A stretch of DNA of 32,036 bases from Gracilaria caudata (taxonomy: Eukaryota > Rhodophyta > Florideophyceae > Gracilariales > Gracilariaceae), in contig JASCIV010000209.1 of the NCBI GenBank assembly GCA_030374735.1, positions 1-32,036 on the forward strand, in the 5' to 3' direction. The position numbers and the translations under genes are program-made. How positions within the stretch are numbered: the first letter of the stretch is position 1; every line of letters starts with the position of its first letter. The notes beneath the pieces are model-generated. The model worked only from the letters and a program-made list of their open reading frames with translations, did not search any database and was not told the origin of the DNA. Below are positions 7,738 through 16,992 of this stretch, piece by piece.

Positions 7738-10326
7738 TTATGTCGAAGGGCCACTGAGATCGTTGCCGAATGATGGTTGCGCAAGAATGGCCAAGAGATC
7801 TTCAGAGCCTATCCCTTCAGCCTTTGCGGAAGACGTACCCGAATCACCGAGAACGTCGAAGAGAGAAACTTCTTTCCGATCTTGCGAGGCGTTGACGGCG
7901 TCCGCAGCCATGCCACTGCCATCCGTGGACGGAAGGGCAGGGAACGCATTTCCAGCTTCACCAGATCCGTCTCCTAAAAGGTCGAAGAGCACACCGTCTC
8001 TCTGCGAAGCAGAGGCACTTGTACTGACACGCGTCTTCGCCCGTCTTTGGCTGGCCTTTTTCTGAATGGTAGCAAAGTCAAGGGGAGGAAGCTGCGCCAT
8101 GACGGTATTGAGAACAGGTCGAAGTTCTTCGCGGAGCAGCGTCATATATTCACATGCGCGTTGTTGTACTTCAATGTCTGTCGACATAGCGTGCGCGGAA
8201 AGTATGTAACACACCTGATCTGGAATGGAACCATTCCCGAGACCGACACCCTCCATCCCTTGCTGTTCGAGATGAACCAACGCATTACTCGTAATCCCCG
8301 TTTGCGCAGACACTGGAACAAGGGAACGGCTATCCTTCCCGTCGCCCAAATTGAGTCCATCCAGTAATTCATCTGCCAGCGTGGATTCCTTGGGAGCGGA
8401 GGCATCCTTGGGTGGAGCTGGAAGGCTCTGAAACATTGATTCAATTCCTCCTCCTGCACTTGGTTCAGGTGATGATTGCCGGCAAACAAACTTCATCAGA
8501 CTAGTTAGCGTAACTTCCGTCAACATGCTCATCTCAGCATTCTTCTCAATCCCGCTCGCGTCCAACCAGATATCCTCAACAGTCTCCGTCGATGATAGAA
8601 TCTCGTTGAACGCACTCAGTACTTGCGGCATTTGCAACCCGGCAGCGGAGGTAGTTTCGCCATACTCACCCACGACATATACTGCAACCCGTTCAAGACG
8701 CAGCCTTCTATTCCGCGGGTCTATTCTTACCATGTGCTGTTCTTCTGTGATTGTCGCTTCACCTTCTCCAAACTCAAGAAGATTTGTTTGTTTCTGAGCA
8801 GCCTTCTGCTTGTTTTCCACGTTATTGATAAACGACTCTGTGAACAGCTGCTTAACAGCGTGGCCCTGCACGTGCGGCTTTGATGATATCATTGCTAGGA
8901 ATGTGTTAACTAGATCTTCCGGCATATGCATATCCGCTATCGCCAATGCTCGAACGAACATGTCAACTTTCCAGGCATCCGCTGAACCAGATTTGTTGAG
9001 CAGAGAGACCAGTTTCCAACATCCATCTTGAATGGCTTCTTTGAGTTTGCTTTTCTCGATGTATTCGAGGAGGGCTGTAAGCATTTCCTCGCAATTGGAA
9101 TCGTTTGTAGTGCGATATAACATTTCTGCAGCACGCTTTCTAACCGTCGGGTCTGATTCGCGTAAACCAGATAGCACTTTATCCTTCAAACCGGTTACTT
9201 GTGCCAAGCCACTACTTCCGTAAACGTCAGCAACGGATATGAGTTCCTGGAGTCCTATATATCTCACAGTGGCCTCCTTGTGTGAAAGGAAGTTAATCAA
9301 CACGGAGATGGATTGGTTCCATAGCTTTTCATCGGGATTGAGAGCAATAATGGCGCGAACGCATTCGTATAATACCGCACAGCCCGACAAAGACGTCGAT
9401 TCCGTTGAAGAAGCGATTTGAAAAAGAATGTCATACACAAACACGTTCTGTTCCGCGGTAAGCCCAACCACTATCAAATGCCTCAATGCCGAAAGAAGCT
9501 TGACATGAATGCCAGGGTTCTTAACTTTGGAAACCAGCGTAGAAGAGATCCCTTTTGAAGTTTGTTGTGCGCGCTCGCGTAGAAGATAGTCGTGGCAAAC
9601 GTTAAGTACGACAGGAACAAGTTGTTGCCGAAACATGTCCATATCCGATGCACCCTGTTTGCATAGAGCTGAAACTAATGCGGAAGCTGATATGTACAGT
9701 CTCTGTGATTTGGATTCAAACATTGCAGGGACGGCCTCGAGAATCCCAGAAGTTTCTTCAGGCGAAAGCTTTCTCACAGCGCGAACGGCAGCCAAGGCAG
9801 CCTTTTTTCTAATATAGGAATCAGCGGAATGCAAGTGTGTCTCAATCTGCGGTAACAAATCGCGAACCATTTCAATGCTAGCAATGTCACTTAACAAGTT
9901 AAGCGCCAAGCTAATGATGTTGACATCATCGCTCTGCAGATCGCGTTGAAGACTGTTCGTAATCAACATCAAAATCTGTTCCGTCTCATCTACAAGAATC
10001 ATTAATCCCAAGTATGCAATTCTCTTATCATTATACTTGTTGCTAGCGCAAAGTTTGATACATTCAGTCATTCCAAAATCAGTAGGATAACCATTCATGT
10101 GAAAGAACAGAAGCTTGGCAACATTTCGTCGACGAAATGCTTTGTCGCCTTCGCGGAACAGATCTCGAATGTGAGCGGATTCCTTCTTAACCAGCGCACG
10201 TTCTTCGGAACGAGTTGTACAGGCGCGATAGGCTTTGACTACTTCTTTCAAGGTTCGACACATATACGTGCGTTTTGCTTTTGACCAGTTAGACTTCGCG
10301 CTCTTCATAAGCTTCTTGGCATTCAT
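7738..10326 (-). CDS. AP-1 complex gamma-adaptin large subunit, no ear domain
   Basis: 862 residues in one exon. Gamma-adaptin landmarks lie near the N-terminus: ACTTRSEERALVKKESAHIR, RRRNVAKLLFFHMNGYPTDFG, ECIKLCASNKYNDKRIAYLG and NSLQRDLQS. They define the trunk (about 1-600), a HEAT-type solenoid that forms the AP-1 core with the beta, mu and sigma subunits and sorts cargo into clathrin vesicles at the trans-Golgi network and endosomes. The rest is a low-complexity hinge with two short repeats, LFDLLGDG (about 780) and LFDVLGDS (about 822), and it ends 33 residues after the second. The usual beta-sandwich ear (about 115 residues) is not visible. Overall length is normal only because the hinge is long. 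The start is the ATG at 10326, which begins MNAKKLMKSAK. The gene is divergent from the COX4/5-like gene, 574 bp away. Confidence 0.9.
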   Translation of the reverse strand: MNAKKLMKSAKSNWSKAKRTYMCRTLKEVVKAYRACTTRSEERALVKKESAHIRDLFREGDKAFRRRNVAKLLFFHMNGYPTDFGMTECIKLCASNKYNDKRIAYLGLMILVDETEQILMLITNSLQRDLQSDDVNIISLALNLLSDIASIEMVRDLLPQIETHLHSADSYIRKKAALAAVRAVRKLSPEETSGILEAVPAMFESKSQRLYISASALVSALCKQGASDMDMFRQQLVPVVLNVCHDYLLRERAQQTSKGISSTLVSKVKNPGIHVKLLSALRHLIVVGLTAEQNVFVYDILFQIASSTESTSLSGCAVLYECVRAIIALNPDEKLWNQSISVLINFLSHKEATVRYIGLQELISVADVYGSSGLAQVTGLKDKVLSGLRESDPTVRKRAAEMLYRTTNDSNCEEMLTALLEYIEKSKLKEAIQDGCWKLVSLLNKSGSADAWKVDMFVRALAIADMHMPEDLVNTFLAMISSKPHVQGHAVKQLFTESFINNVENKQKAAQKQTNLLEFGEGEATITEEQHMVRIDPRNRRLRLERVAVYVVGEYGETTSAAGLQMPQVLSAFNEILSSTETVEDIWLDASGIEKNAEMSMLTEVTLTSLMKFVCRQSSPEPSAGGGIESMFQSLPAPPKDASAPKESTLADELLDGLNLGDGKDSRSLVPVSAQTGITSNALVHLEQQGMEGVGLGNGSIPDQVCYILSAHAMSTDIEVQQRACEYMTLLREELRPVLNTVMAQLPPLDFATIQKKASQRRAKTRVSTSASASQRDGVLFDLLGDGSGEAGNAFPALPSTDGSGMAADAVNASQDRKEVSLFDVLGDSGTSSAKAEGIGSEDLLAILAQPSFGNDLSGPST

Positions 10327-10900
10327 GGTGGAAAGCTGACACAAGAATCAATTACCATGAATAGGCGGGACGGAATGAATGCAATGGATTCGAAAGTACA
10401 CAAAGAACTTTTTGAACAGTTAAATGGAGATTGGATTGGGGTACGCGAGGCGAAAAGACCGCAACGCTCGTGTTGACCAAGTTAGTAGAGGGAGCGGGTT
10501 AAGTAGGATTGAGGTACAACTTCACTTTGGGCGGAAAAGAGCGTGCAAAGATGAAGGGGGGTGAGCGGAGGGGAGTCTGCCACTGGAACCACCACAGTTG
10601 CGCCATGCTTCTGTAGGCAATGCAAGCATTACAGATGCCCGGTGCTCGAGCTTTTCTTCTGATGTTGCACTGGTGGATTCCCGCGAATTCTAATTGGATG
10701 TGCCAGATCCGATGAAAAGAGCTGACGTTCGTTCAAGAATTCCGAATGGTACACCAGACTTTCGTGTTTTTTCGAATATATTTTGAAATATACACGATCT
10801 CTGGCGACTTTGAACATCACGAATGTCACTCCTCCCACATCTCCAGGAGCAGTCGGCAGAGGCGATCGCACCGTCCACAAACTCTTTCCCACTCCACAAA
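10327..10900. promoter_or_regulatory. Divergent intergenic region, gamma-adaptin / COX4-5-like
   Basis: 574 bp shared by two divergent genes, so it must hold both promoters. An AT-rich TATA-like stretch at about 10775-10793 (AATATATTTTGAAATATAC) lies about 110 bp upstream of the plus-strand ATG and could set its transcription start. No other gene is seen. Confidence 0.4.
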
Positions 10901-11293
10901 ATGACCATTGTCGATCGCTCCAACACCAACTGGACTCCATGGCCGCGACTTGCAGGCATTCCGCAGAGGCTGCAAGTCTTTGGTGGTGTCGCCGCTATCA
11001 TGGGCGCCGCTGCGCTTCTCTTTCAGTTCCGCGCTTCTCGAGGTATGTTAGCATTCGAAAGCATTATTGCGCAAAGTTTACTTTCGTACCTTCGCTTATG
11101 TGTACTGATCTTTAGGTCATCGCGTTTTTCTTGCTTTTAAACTTGATGCGCTTTTTTTTGTGTTACAGCCTCGATCCCCACGACCATGAGCAAAGAGTGG
11201 CAACAGGAAACTGAAAAGTCCTTTCAGGCCAAGGAGCGTGAAGCTGCCGATCCTGTTGTAATGAACCCAATCACAGCATCCAGGAAGAAGTAA
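10901..11293 (+). CDS. Small COX4/COX5-like membrane protein, two exons
   Basis: Exons are 10901-11042 and 11169-11293; joined they encode 88 residues. The donor is AG|GTATGT, the acceptor is a T-rich tract ending TTACAG, and the frame is kept. One hydrophobic helix lies at about 23-45. After it comes TMSKEWQQETEKSF followed by a NPITA element, resembling the C-terminal tail of fungal COX5 / animal COX4 (a cytochrome c oxidase subunit), where KEW is followed by a short helix and a P-I-x-G motif. This fits a one-span inner mitochondrial membrane subunit. It is much shorter than usual COX4/COX5 proteins and lacks a clear presequence. An in-frame ATG at 10823 would add 26 residues (MSLLPHLQEQ...) and is an alternative start. 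The family call is based on motif memory and is moderate. Confidence 0.6.
11043..11168 (+). other. Intron in the COX4/5-like gene (126 nt)
   Basis: GTATGT donor and T8GTGTTACAG acceptor. Removal joins a one-base remainder (G) to CC and keeps the frame into the KEW motif. The unspliced frame stops at 11140, before that motif. A weaker TTTAG at about 11112-11116 is a less likely acceptor. Confidence 0.75.
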
Positions 11294-12053
11294 CTATTGC
11301 AACAGATTGTTCTTCCATGCTCCGTTTGCACTATCCATATAACAAGCCCCTGTCTCGCTACACGAATTTCTCTAATGGAAGAAGAAAAATGCCTTTCCGA
11401 GTGAATGCCATCTTCAAGCGCCTTGAATTGCAACGGTGCTCCCTGTTGAGGACTCCTTTCGAGTCACGTCATTAGAAAGGAAACTCCCGCCTTGTGGCTC
11501 TCCGAGCCACCACGGCCGTTAGGATAGGACTTTGACGTAACTTTTGGACGGAAGTGAGTATTGTTTTCCCATTATAAATCTACTTTTAATGGATAAGACT
11601 TAAGATAGTGTTTACTGCGTCGAAAAGTTACGTAAACATTGCAGCACTTCATTGCGGAGACGATGCATGATTTGGAGCCAACAAGTTAGTATGATTATAG
11701 ATGGCAATGATAAGGCGTGAGCGGTGTAGGCCATAGGGGGCATCGTTCTCCACAATGTACTCTTGCATGTTGCCTACTGTATCTGGGATAAGAGGGTTAG
11801 CCCCCTCCGTGCCTGGCCATTCTCAACTTAGGATGAGAAGTAGCCCGCTTACCGTAGTAAGGCTCTCTTTGTATTGAGATGCCGTCGTTAACGAGATTTG
11901 GTAAAGCGGTAGAAGGGGAACAAGAGATCTGCTAACATATACAATCGTTTCTCCAATATCTTGAAGAAGCTAAAAGTTGTCAGTACGAAAGCTCACAGCG
12001 ATCTCAGTCCTGTTCTCCATAGAGCTTCGTGCTACTTGGTCCAAACCTATAAG
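11294..12053. other. Spacer without a recognised gene
   Basis: About 760 bp between two plus-strand genes. It should hold the 3' UTR of the COX4/5-like gene and the promoter of the next gene. I see no credible coding frame, RNA gene or clear repeat. Confidence 0.5.
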
Positions 12054-13151
12054 ATGGTTCTCATTCCTCTCAAGTCTCAGTTCGTCAGTCTCATATTCTC
12101 TTTCGTTTCCTTGTTTGCAGAAATCGCCTTGCTCAACGCCGCTATCAGTATCAATAAATACTTGGAGTGCAATGCATTGCGGAAAGGTCATCGGGTCAAA
12201 GTCCGTTACCATCAACGTCGCGTAAGTCTCTTTACAATTGTCGCGCTACTGGGGTTCCTTGCTCTCGAAATCTTCGCATCATTTCTTAGTAATCCGGCCG
12301 ATAGGAAAATCTCTGTCAGCCAACGTTGCATATCTGTTGATGCAATCATTCGCCGTCCTGAACCCGCCGGTCGAGTCTTACAAGATGATATCATCGGTTT
12401 CAAGTGCATTGATTTCCGCGACGACCTTGTCGTATTGAAGGCTGGTAACTACAGCTTTGAAGAAAAGCGAGTCATATGTGGTACAACCGTCTTGGAATAT
12501 GACCCGACAAACATTCCATTGGAGTATCCTCTCGATAACGCTCAAGGTCCATCTCAGGAGAATCCAAACCCTGATCCTCTTTTGAGATGCAGTCAAGGTG
12601 ACTGCGTCGTCGTTCAAACGGTTCAAACTGACGAAAACAGTACCTTGATAAGCGTTTCAAACTTACTCAAAGCAGACATGTTAGAGCAGTTTCCAGAAGT
12701 GCGTGAGGAAGTTCCAATTCTAATCACCAAGGTATTCTACGACACTTCGGGTCTTTTGTCTGAGTTTGCTGGACGGGCAATAGACACCTTCAGACGAGGT
12801 GCACGAGATCCTATAGAGATAAACAGACGCATCTATATGGGCTCCGAAGAAACTATGTGCCCGTTTGACAGAGATTTAGGAGAGGGTACGACAATTCCTT
12901 TGCCACTGATATACATCATCTCCGTCGTTTGGTCAGTTTCGTTTTTGGTATGTTTCGCCAGCTTTCTTCTCCGAAGGTCTTCATTCTATGACATAAGTGA
13001 TCCTGTCCACTGGGCGAAACGTACGAGGCACACAGATGACGAACAGATCGAGGGAGATCCCGTGGTTTCCAGTGTCTTTGAAGAAGGAAGACAGGTGGTT
13101 TATGTCTCAGACTCACCTCCCACGAATAGGAGATTGTTCGGCAGGTCGTAG
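12054..13151 (+). CDS. Unrecognised three-helix membrane protein
   Basis: 365 residues from the first ATG in the frame. I do not recognise the family. Hydrophobic segments lie at about 9-31, 58-79 and 283-307. Between the second and third is an approximately 200-residue domain with scattered cysteines (RCISV near 92, FKCIDF, VICGTT, LRCSQGDC, TMCPF), which suggests a disulfide-bonded extracytoplasmic domain. A tail of about 58 residues follows the last helix and holds an acidic patch and SDSPP. The architecture fits a surface or endomembrane protein. Alternatives such as a receptor-like or transport accessory protein cannot be separated from sequence alone. It stands alone, with spacers on both sides. 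Confidence 0.7.
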   Translation: MVLIPLKSQFVSLIFSFVSLFAEIALLNAAISINKYLECNALRKGHRVKVRYHQRRVSLFTIVALLGFLALEIFASFLSNPADRKISVSQRCISVDAIIRRPEPAGRVLQDDIIGFKCIDFRDDLVVLKAGNYSFEEKRVICGTTVLEYDPTNIPLEYPLDNAQGPSQENPNPDPLLRCSQGDCVVVQTVQTDENSTLISVSNLLKADMLEQFPEVREEVPILITKVFYDTSGLLSEFAGRAIDTFRRGARDPIEINRRIYMGSEETMCPFDRDLGEGTTIPLPLIYIISVVWSVSFLVCFASFLLRRSSFYDISDPVHWAKRTRHTDDEQIEGDPVVSSVFEEGRQVVYVSDSPPTNRRLFGRS

Positions 13152-13832
13152 GTCATCACTGCACTCTCTGGAATGGCAGAAGAAAAGACGAAACTGGCTT
13201 AACCTTTAGGTTGCAAATAGAATTGTTGACAGGTTGGGAGGTTGGGATAAAACGAAAACAACGATCATTTCCCACTACGCCCTTTGTTCCTACCCATAGG
13301 TACATTCGGCTCTATCTCATTCCAGTAAGGAAGTTATTGGATGCGTGATAAGTAGAAGATCGTGTCCGCTTGCAAGCACCTGCGCCGACAAGGTAATATC
13401 TCGCCTGTATCTCAGCGTACGCATCTCCCGATGATTGCTCATGTGATCATGATGTGATCATGACAGTATCCGATTCGGAAATTCCGAAGCAGGTGTGACA
13501 GTGAGAGAGAGACGTCCATCTATTTTGTGCCTGGCGCTCTAATCAAAGAGGCCGTGATGCACGAGGGCAGTGCCCACAAGCTTCAGCCTACTCCTGACGA
13601 TATCATGCCGGCAAAAAGACGAGACCTGCGATCAAGGCCGTCATCATTCACTCCCTATCAACGATCTGGTTTGGGGCCTGCATGCAGATCACCAAGATCT
13701 AAAGATCTCGATCTTTACCGATCAACACAAAGCACGATTCACAGAATCGCCCCATCACAAAAAAACACGAACCAGATATTGCTGCCAGCTGTCCAGAAAC
13801 GCATGCGAGCCGACGGCGTCCGCCTACAAACG
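13152..13832. other. Spacer without a recognised gene
   Basis: About 680 bp before the eL41 promoter. It contains a tandem pair of an 11-bp GATC-centred unit (13441-13462) and a GATC-rich stretch at about 13684-13721. An open frame that could start at 13557 has no recognisable content and runs into the eL41 promoter, so it is not called. Confidence 0.45.
13441..13462. repeat. Tandem duplicate of ATGTGATCATG
   Basis: Two exact adjacent 11-bp copies (13441-13451, 13452-13462), each with a TGATCA palindrome. It may be a paired binding site or simple slippage. Confidence 0.6.
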
Positions 13833-13840
13833 TATTTAAG
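13833..13840 (+). promoter_or_regulatory. TATA-like element of the eL41 gene
   Basis: TATTTAAG lies about 70 bp upstream of the probable 5'-UTR splice donor. A start about 30 bp downstream would leave a short non-coding first exon, as is usual for ribosomal protein genes. This is positional inference. Confidence 0.4.
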
Positions 13841-13911
13841 ACAGCGCTCCATGCACGCATGACTCTGCCGCCAGTCGCCATTCGCCACCGCGATCACAAC
13901 ATCGCGAAGAG

Positions 13912-14007
13912 GTAAGCTGCCATACCCATCCCGCGTCGCATCCTTCCCAAACGATCCGTTCTTCTCTCGCACCGCATCTAACCTGTGAGCCCTCCAACCT
14001 TTACTAG
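13912..14007 (+). other. Probable 5'-UTR intron of the eL41 gene (96 nt)
   Basis: The donor GAG|GTAAGC is at 13912. A CTAAC branch site has its branch A at 13981, and the acceptor TACTAG ends at 14007, four bases before the ATG. Branch-to-acceptor distance (26 nt) and intron size match the other introns here. Confidence 0.55.
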
Positions 14008-14011
14008 CACC

Positions 14012-14089
14012 ATGAGGGATAAATGGAAGAAGAAGCGTATGAGGCGCCTGAAGCGTAAGAGGAGAAGGATGAGGGCTCGTTCCAAGTAA
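14012..14089 (+). CDS. RPL41: 60S ribosomal protein eL41
   Basis: A 25-residue protein made almost only of Arg, Lys and Met: it starts MRDKWKKKRMRRLKRKR and ends RMRARSK. This is the characteristic eL41 sequence, the smallest eukaryotic ribosomal protein and a single basic helix at the subunit interface near bridge eB12/eB14. The length is the standard 25 residues. Family members usually have Ala at position 3, where this one has Asp. The start context CACCATGAGG is good. A TATA-like element and a probable 5'-UTR intron lie upstream. The frame is far below normal gene-finding cut-offs and is easily missed. Confidence 0.95.
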   Translation: MRDKWKKKRMRRLKRKRRRMRARSK

Positions 14090-14496
14090 TCTGGATATGT
14101 CATCAATATCCCTGTGCTACCATGCGCCTGCACTCTCCCCCTTTTCCCCATTTCTCTTTTCCCCTCGCCACCGCGACTCGGGCTGGAATGTGGCGTTTCG
14201 TACGTCGCACGCTCCGCCGCTTGTCTGAGCTTGTGTTGGTTCCTGCGTTATGGTTGCAATCGAAGGTTGTTCTCTTGTTTGGGGTGTGGGTGTGGGTCTC
14301 CTGGGTGTCGCGGTCAATTGCTGTGGTGGATTGTTCTACATCATCGGTGCGACTTATCAGCTACCAATCGTCTAAAACACTTGATCAGCTCGCTCCGCTG
14401 GAAATTGCTTTCGTAAAATGTTCCCTCGACTTTGTGTGTCAAACGAATGTAAGCTTTCGTTGCTAGCCTTTACAACATCGCCATGGAGACGCGTAT
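14090..14496. other. Convergent spacer: 3' UTRs of eL41 and the codanin-like gene
   Basis: 407 bp between the two stop codons. An ATG frame of 114 codons (14122-14466, plus strand) begins 32 bp after the eL41 stop. It starts in a C/T-rich run and has no recognisable domain, so the region is read as 3' UTR. Confidence 0.45.
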
Positions 14497-16992
14497 CTAC
14501 TTCTTCGCGTTCTTAGTTGTTCTGTTAGCATTTGACTGCAGTCTCAACTCCACTTGGCGACCACAAATATGTGCCGCTACCGCCCGCACAGTTACTGGTA
14601 TGTCAGAATACAATGTTTTCGCCACTCTCAAGTACTTTTTTCTGGCGTCTTCCTCACTCTCTGGGCGGGAAGACATGACAATCTGCATCAACTCTAGCAA
14701 CCTCGAATCCAATCGAGACAAGAACTCTCTTCGAAACCGTTCCTGTCTATCTTGATCATCTCCCTCCTCGTGTTCTTCATGTCTCAATGTACCATTTGCC
14801 TCTGGTACGGCACGATCGTGCAAGGGAGACGCTGAGTCTGTAGAGCCTGTCATTCGAGGCGTGATTCTTCTAGATGCTGTTTTCCGTACCCTTGAGTCAC
14901 TACTTTCCGCCAGAGTTTTGCGAAAGCGTGCTAGTGAGGTGCAACATTCTTGCAACAATCTCATGTTTCCGATGGCCGACCACTCACACGCATCACATCG
15001 CAGGACATAACGTTCATCAAAAGGCCCATTCCCTTGCCAGTCTGCATCATTCGCATCGATCTGATCACATGTTAACAGATCTGTCTTCAAGAACTGCACC
15101 AATGGCATGCGAAGCCCATCGCTTTGATCGATAACGCAAAGCTTTTTCATCGCGGAAAGTCCGTTATGAAACCATGGGCTAGACTTTGCCACTGGATCGA
15201 CTGCGGAGAACCTAAGCAGCACATCTGCTACTGCGGCTGCCGCGACTACTGCTGTTACTTGTTTCGATGAGACGGCACTGATGAGTAGCTCGTTGACGTT
15301 GAAGACGTTTTGCCATAAGGGGGAGAAATGCCAAACGCGCCATAGTAGCGCATGGGATCCTAAACCCGGCGTCTCACCAGAGCGAAGAGTTTGAGAGACG
15401 TGCTCATGTTCTTTCTTGGAGGTTTTTGATTTATCACCAGATGTCCCCTCGATATCGTCCTGTGGCCTTTGTTTGGCTTGTTCTTTGTTGTTGCGATCTT
15501 GGGAGTTTTCCAATCGAGGCTTGTCCGCATGAGAAACCTTTTCGTTTCCTGACCCTTTGCTCTGAGACGATGAACCAGATATTGCAAAAGGCGAATGCGA
15601 CCAATTAACTGTGTGCATTACGACAGCAAGAAAGCGGGCGTATAAACGAGCCTCTAGTACAGCATCACAGAACTCATGGTTCGAAGCAACGGTGGATACG
15701 TTTTTCAAAGCAAGTAAGACACGAGCCAGGAATCTTGGAAGAAGCGCAGTGTTAAATCGTGCCGAATCAATCGAAGTTAAGAATCGAGCGAAGAATTTAT
15801 GAGCGGGTATATCATCAAACTCTACAAGTACGCATTGTGGGACACGATGAAGAGTAACACCAGTTTGATTAGAAGCAGAGGCATGTGATGAGGAGGATGA
15901 GGCGTGAAGGCGTTGGTCGAGTAGACGGATGTGAGTGGGCTGTTGTGCATTGATGGTGTAAGTACTTATAAGATTGACGAATCTGGCGGCAAAGATGTCG
16001 GTGTTGCAGGGGTGAAGTGAGGATGTTAGACTTAGTAACTTTTGTTCACTGAAGGTACCAGCGGGTTCCTTTTTATGCCCGCAGTATGTACGTAACATGT
16101 CTAATAACGAGTCCCAGGCTATTTCCAGATTGGTGTTGAGACGGTGGGATATGGGCTTTACATCATTACTTTCTTCTTGCAAAAGACGGAAAGATATATG
16201 GGGCGGATGTGGTGGTAGCCAAGCTCGTGTAGCCGGCCGTGGAAACTGGCTTTCATTCGTACTGTGATTGAGAGCGCGTTGTATCGGAATGGGAAATGTA
16301 CGCACGATTGAATGAAGTTGTGACAGAACGGCTTGACAATACCTCGATCGAATTGCACTGGAGGCGTTATGAATCGAACTTGACGCGTCTTGTCGAGCGC
16401 CTTCTGATGAGGAGGTGTACGCAAGCTGATGAAGAGATTGCAAAGCTTCTAGAAACAGAGCGGACTCGTCCACAATGGCTCGAATATGGGAAGCGTGAAC
16501 GATTGCATGCTGTTGCAAAGCATCGGACCATTCCACACGCTGCTCCTGCCCTCCCTCTCCTTCAGCGTTATCGCACGATTGTTCCTCAACTCCCTTCGAG
16601 ACGCCCTGCAATGCCCTTAGAAAAGAGCCGTCGTTTTGCGCCACGCCCGCGCGCAACGCCTCCGAAGGCTTCGACTCGTGCCTCTCCGCAGCATGCACAG
16701 GCGCGTCGCTGCCCGACTCGCGCGTGACGAGCGTCGCCTCGGCGCTTTGCGTGAACGCGGCTGTACGGGGCTCGAGTTTGCGAGGCGCATCGGTGGTGTC
16801 CGATGACTCGGGGGTGAGAGGGATGGGGCGTAGACGACGACGCGGCTTGCGGCGAGAGGCGGGCGACTGCCCGATGGCGGACGGATGCGAAGGGGGGGTG
16901 GAGGGAGGCAGACGGAGCTGTGAGGCGAAGTGCGCGAGGAAGGCGTGCGAGACGGCACTGTCTGGCGGCGCCGCTCGGCGGCTCGCGCTCAT
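14497..16992 (-). CDS. Codanin-1-like protein with an Asf1-binding-type motif
   Basis: 831 residues in one exon. Four stretches match, in order, the conserved blocks I recall from animal codanin-1: a helix HAIVHASHIRAIVDESALFLEAL (about 162-184, quoted only in part by family), KFFARFLTSIDSARFNTALL (399-418), LEARLYARFLAVVMH (446-460), and NVNELLISAV onward to the PWF segment (566-608). Near the end is PVTVRAVAAHICGRQVE, matching the codanin TVEFVAERI block. The N-terminal low-complexity region holds RRRLRPIPL (51-59), resembling the B-domain motif by which codanin-1, HIRA and CAF-1 bind the histone chaperone Asf1. Codanin-1 holds Asf1 with histones in the cytosol and limits chromatin assembly. 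Animal codanin-1 is about 1200 residues; this protein stops soon after the TVEFVAERI block and lacks the last ~400. The ATG at 16992 is used. The gene is divergent from the Ice2-like gene. Confidence 0.68.
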   Translation of the reverse strand: MSASRRAAPPDSAVSHAFLAHFASQLRLPPSTPPSHPSAIGQSPASRRKPRRRLRPIPLTPESSDTTDAPRKLEPRTAAFTQSAEATLVTRESGSDAPVHAAERHESKPSEALRAGVAQNDGSFLRALQGVSKGVEEQSCDNAEGEGGQEQRVEWSDALQQHAIVHASHIRAIVDESALFLEALQSLHQLAYTSSSEGARQDASSSIHNASSAIRSRYCQAVLSQLHSIVRTFPIPIQRALNHSTNESQFPRPATRAWLPPHPPHISFRLLQEESNDVKPISHRLNTNLEIAWDSLLDMLRTYCGHKKEPAGTFSEQKLLSLTSSLHPCNTDIFAARFVNLISTYTINAQQPTHIRLLDQRLHASSSSSHASASNQTGVTLHRVPQCVLVEFDDIPAHKFFARFLTSIDSARFNTALLPRFLARVLLALKNVSTVASNHEFCDAVLEARLYARFLAVVMHTVNWSHSPFAISGSSSQSKGSGNEKVSHADKPRLENSQDRNNKEQAKQRPQDDIEGTSGDKSKTSKKEHEHVSQTLRSGETPGLGSHALLWRVWHFSPLWQNVFNVNELLISAVSSKQVTAVVAAAAVADVLLRFSAVDPVAKSSPWFHNGLSAMKKLCVIDQSDGLRMPLVQFLKTDLLTCDQIDANDADWQGNGPFDERYVLRCDACEWSAIGNMRLLQECCTSLARFRKTLAESSDSRVRKTASRRITPRMTGSTDSASPLHDRAVPEANGTLRHEEHEEGDDQDRQERFRREFLSRLDSRLLELMQIVMSSRPESEEDARKKYLRVAKTLYSDIPVTVRAVAAHICGRQVELRLQSNANRTTKNAKK

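Noticed and set aside
13557..13862. About 100-codon plus-strand ORF upstream of eL41
   Set aside because: Low-complexity, GATC-rich DNA, no recognisable content, and it overlaps the TATA-like element and first exon of eL41.
14122..14466. 114-codon plus-strand ORF after eL41
   Set aside because: It begins in a pyrimidine-rich run right after a ribosomal protein stop, has no domain content and overlaps the expected 3' UTR.
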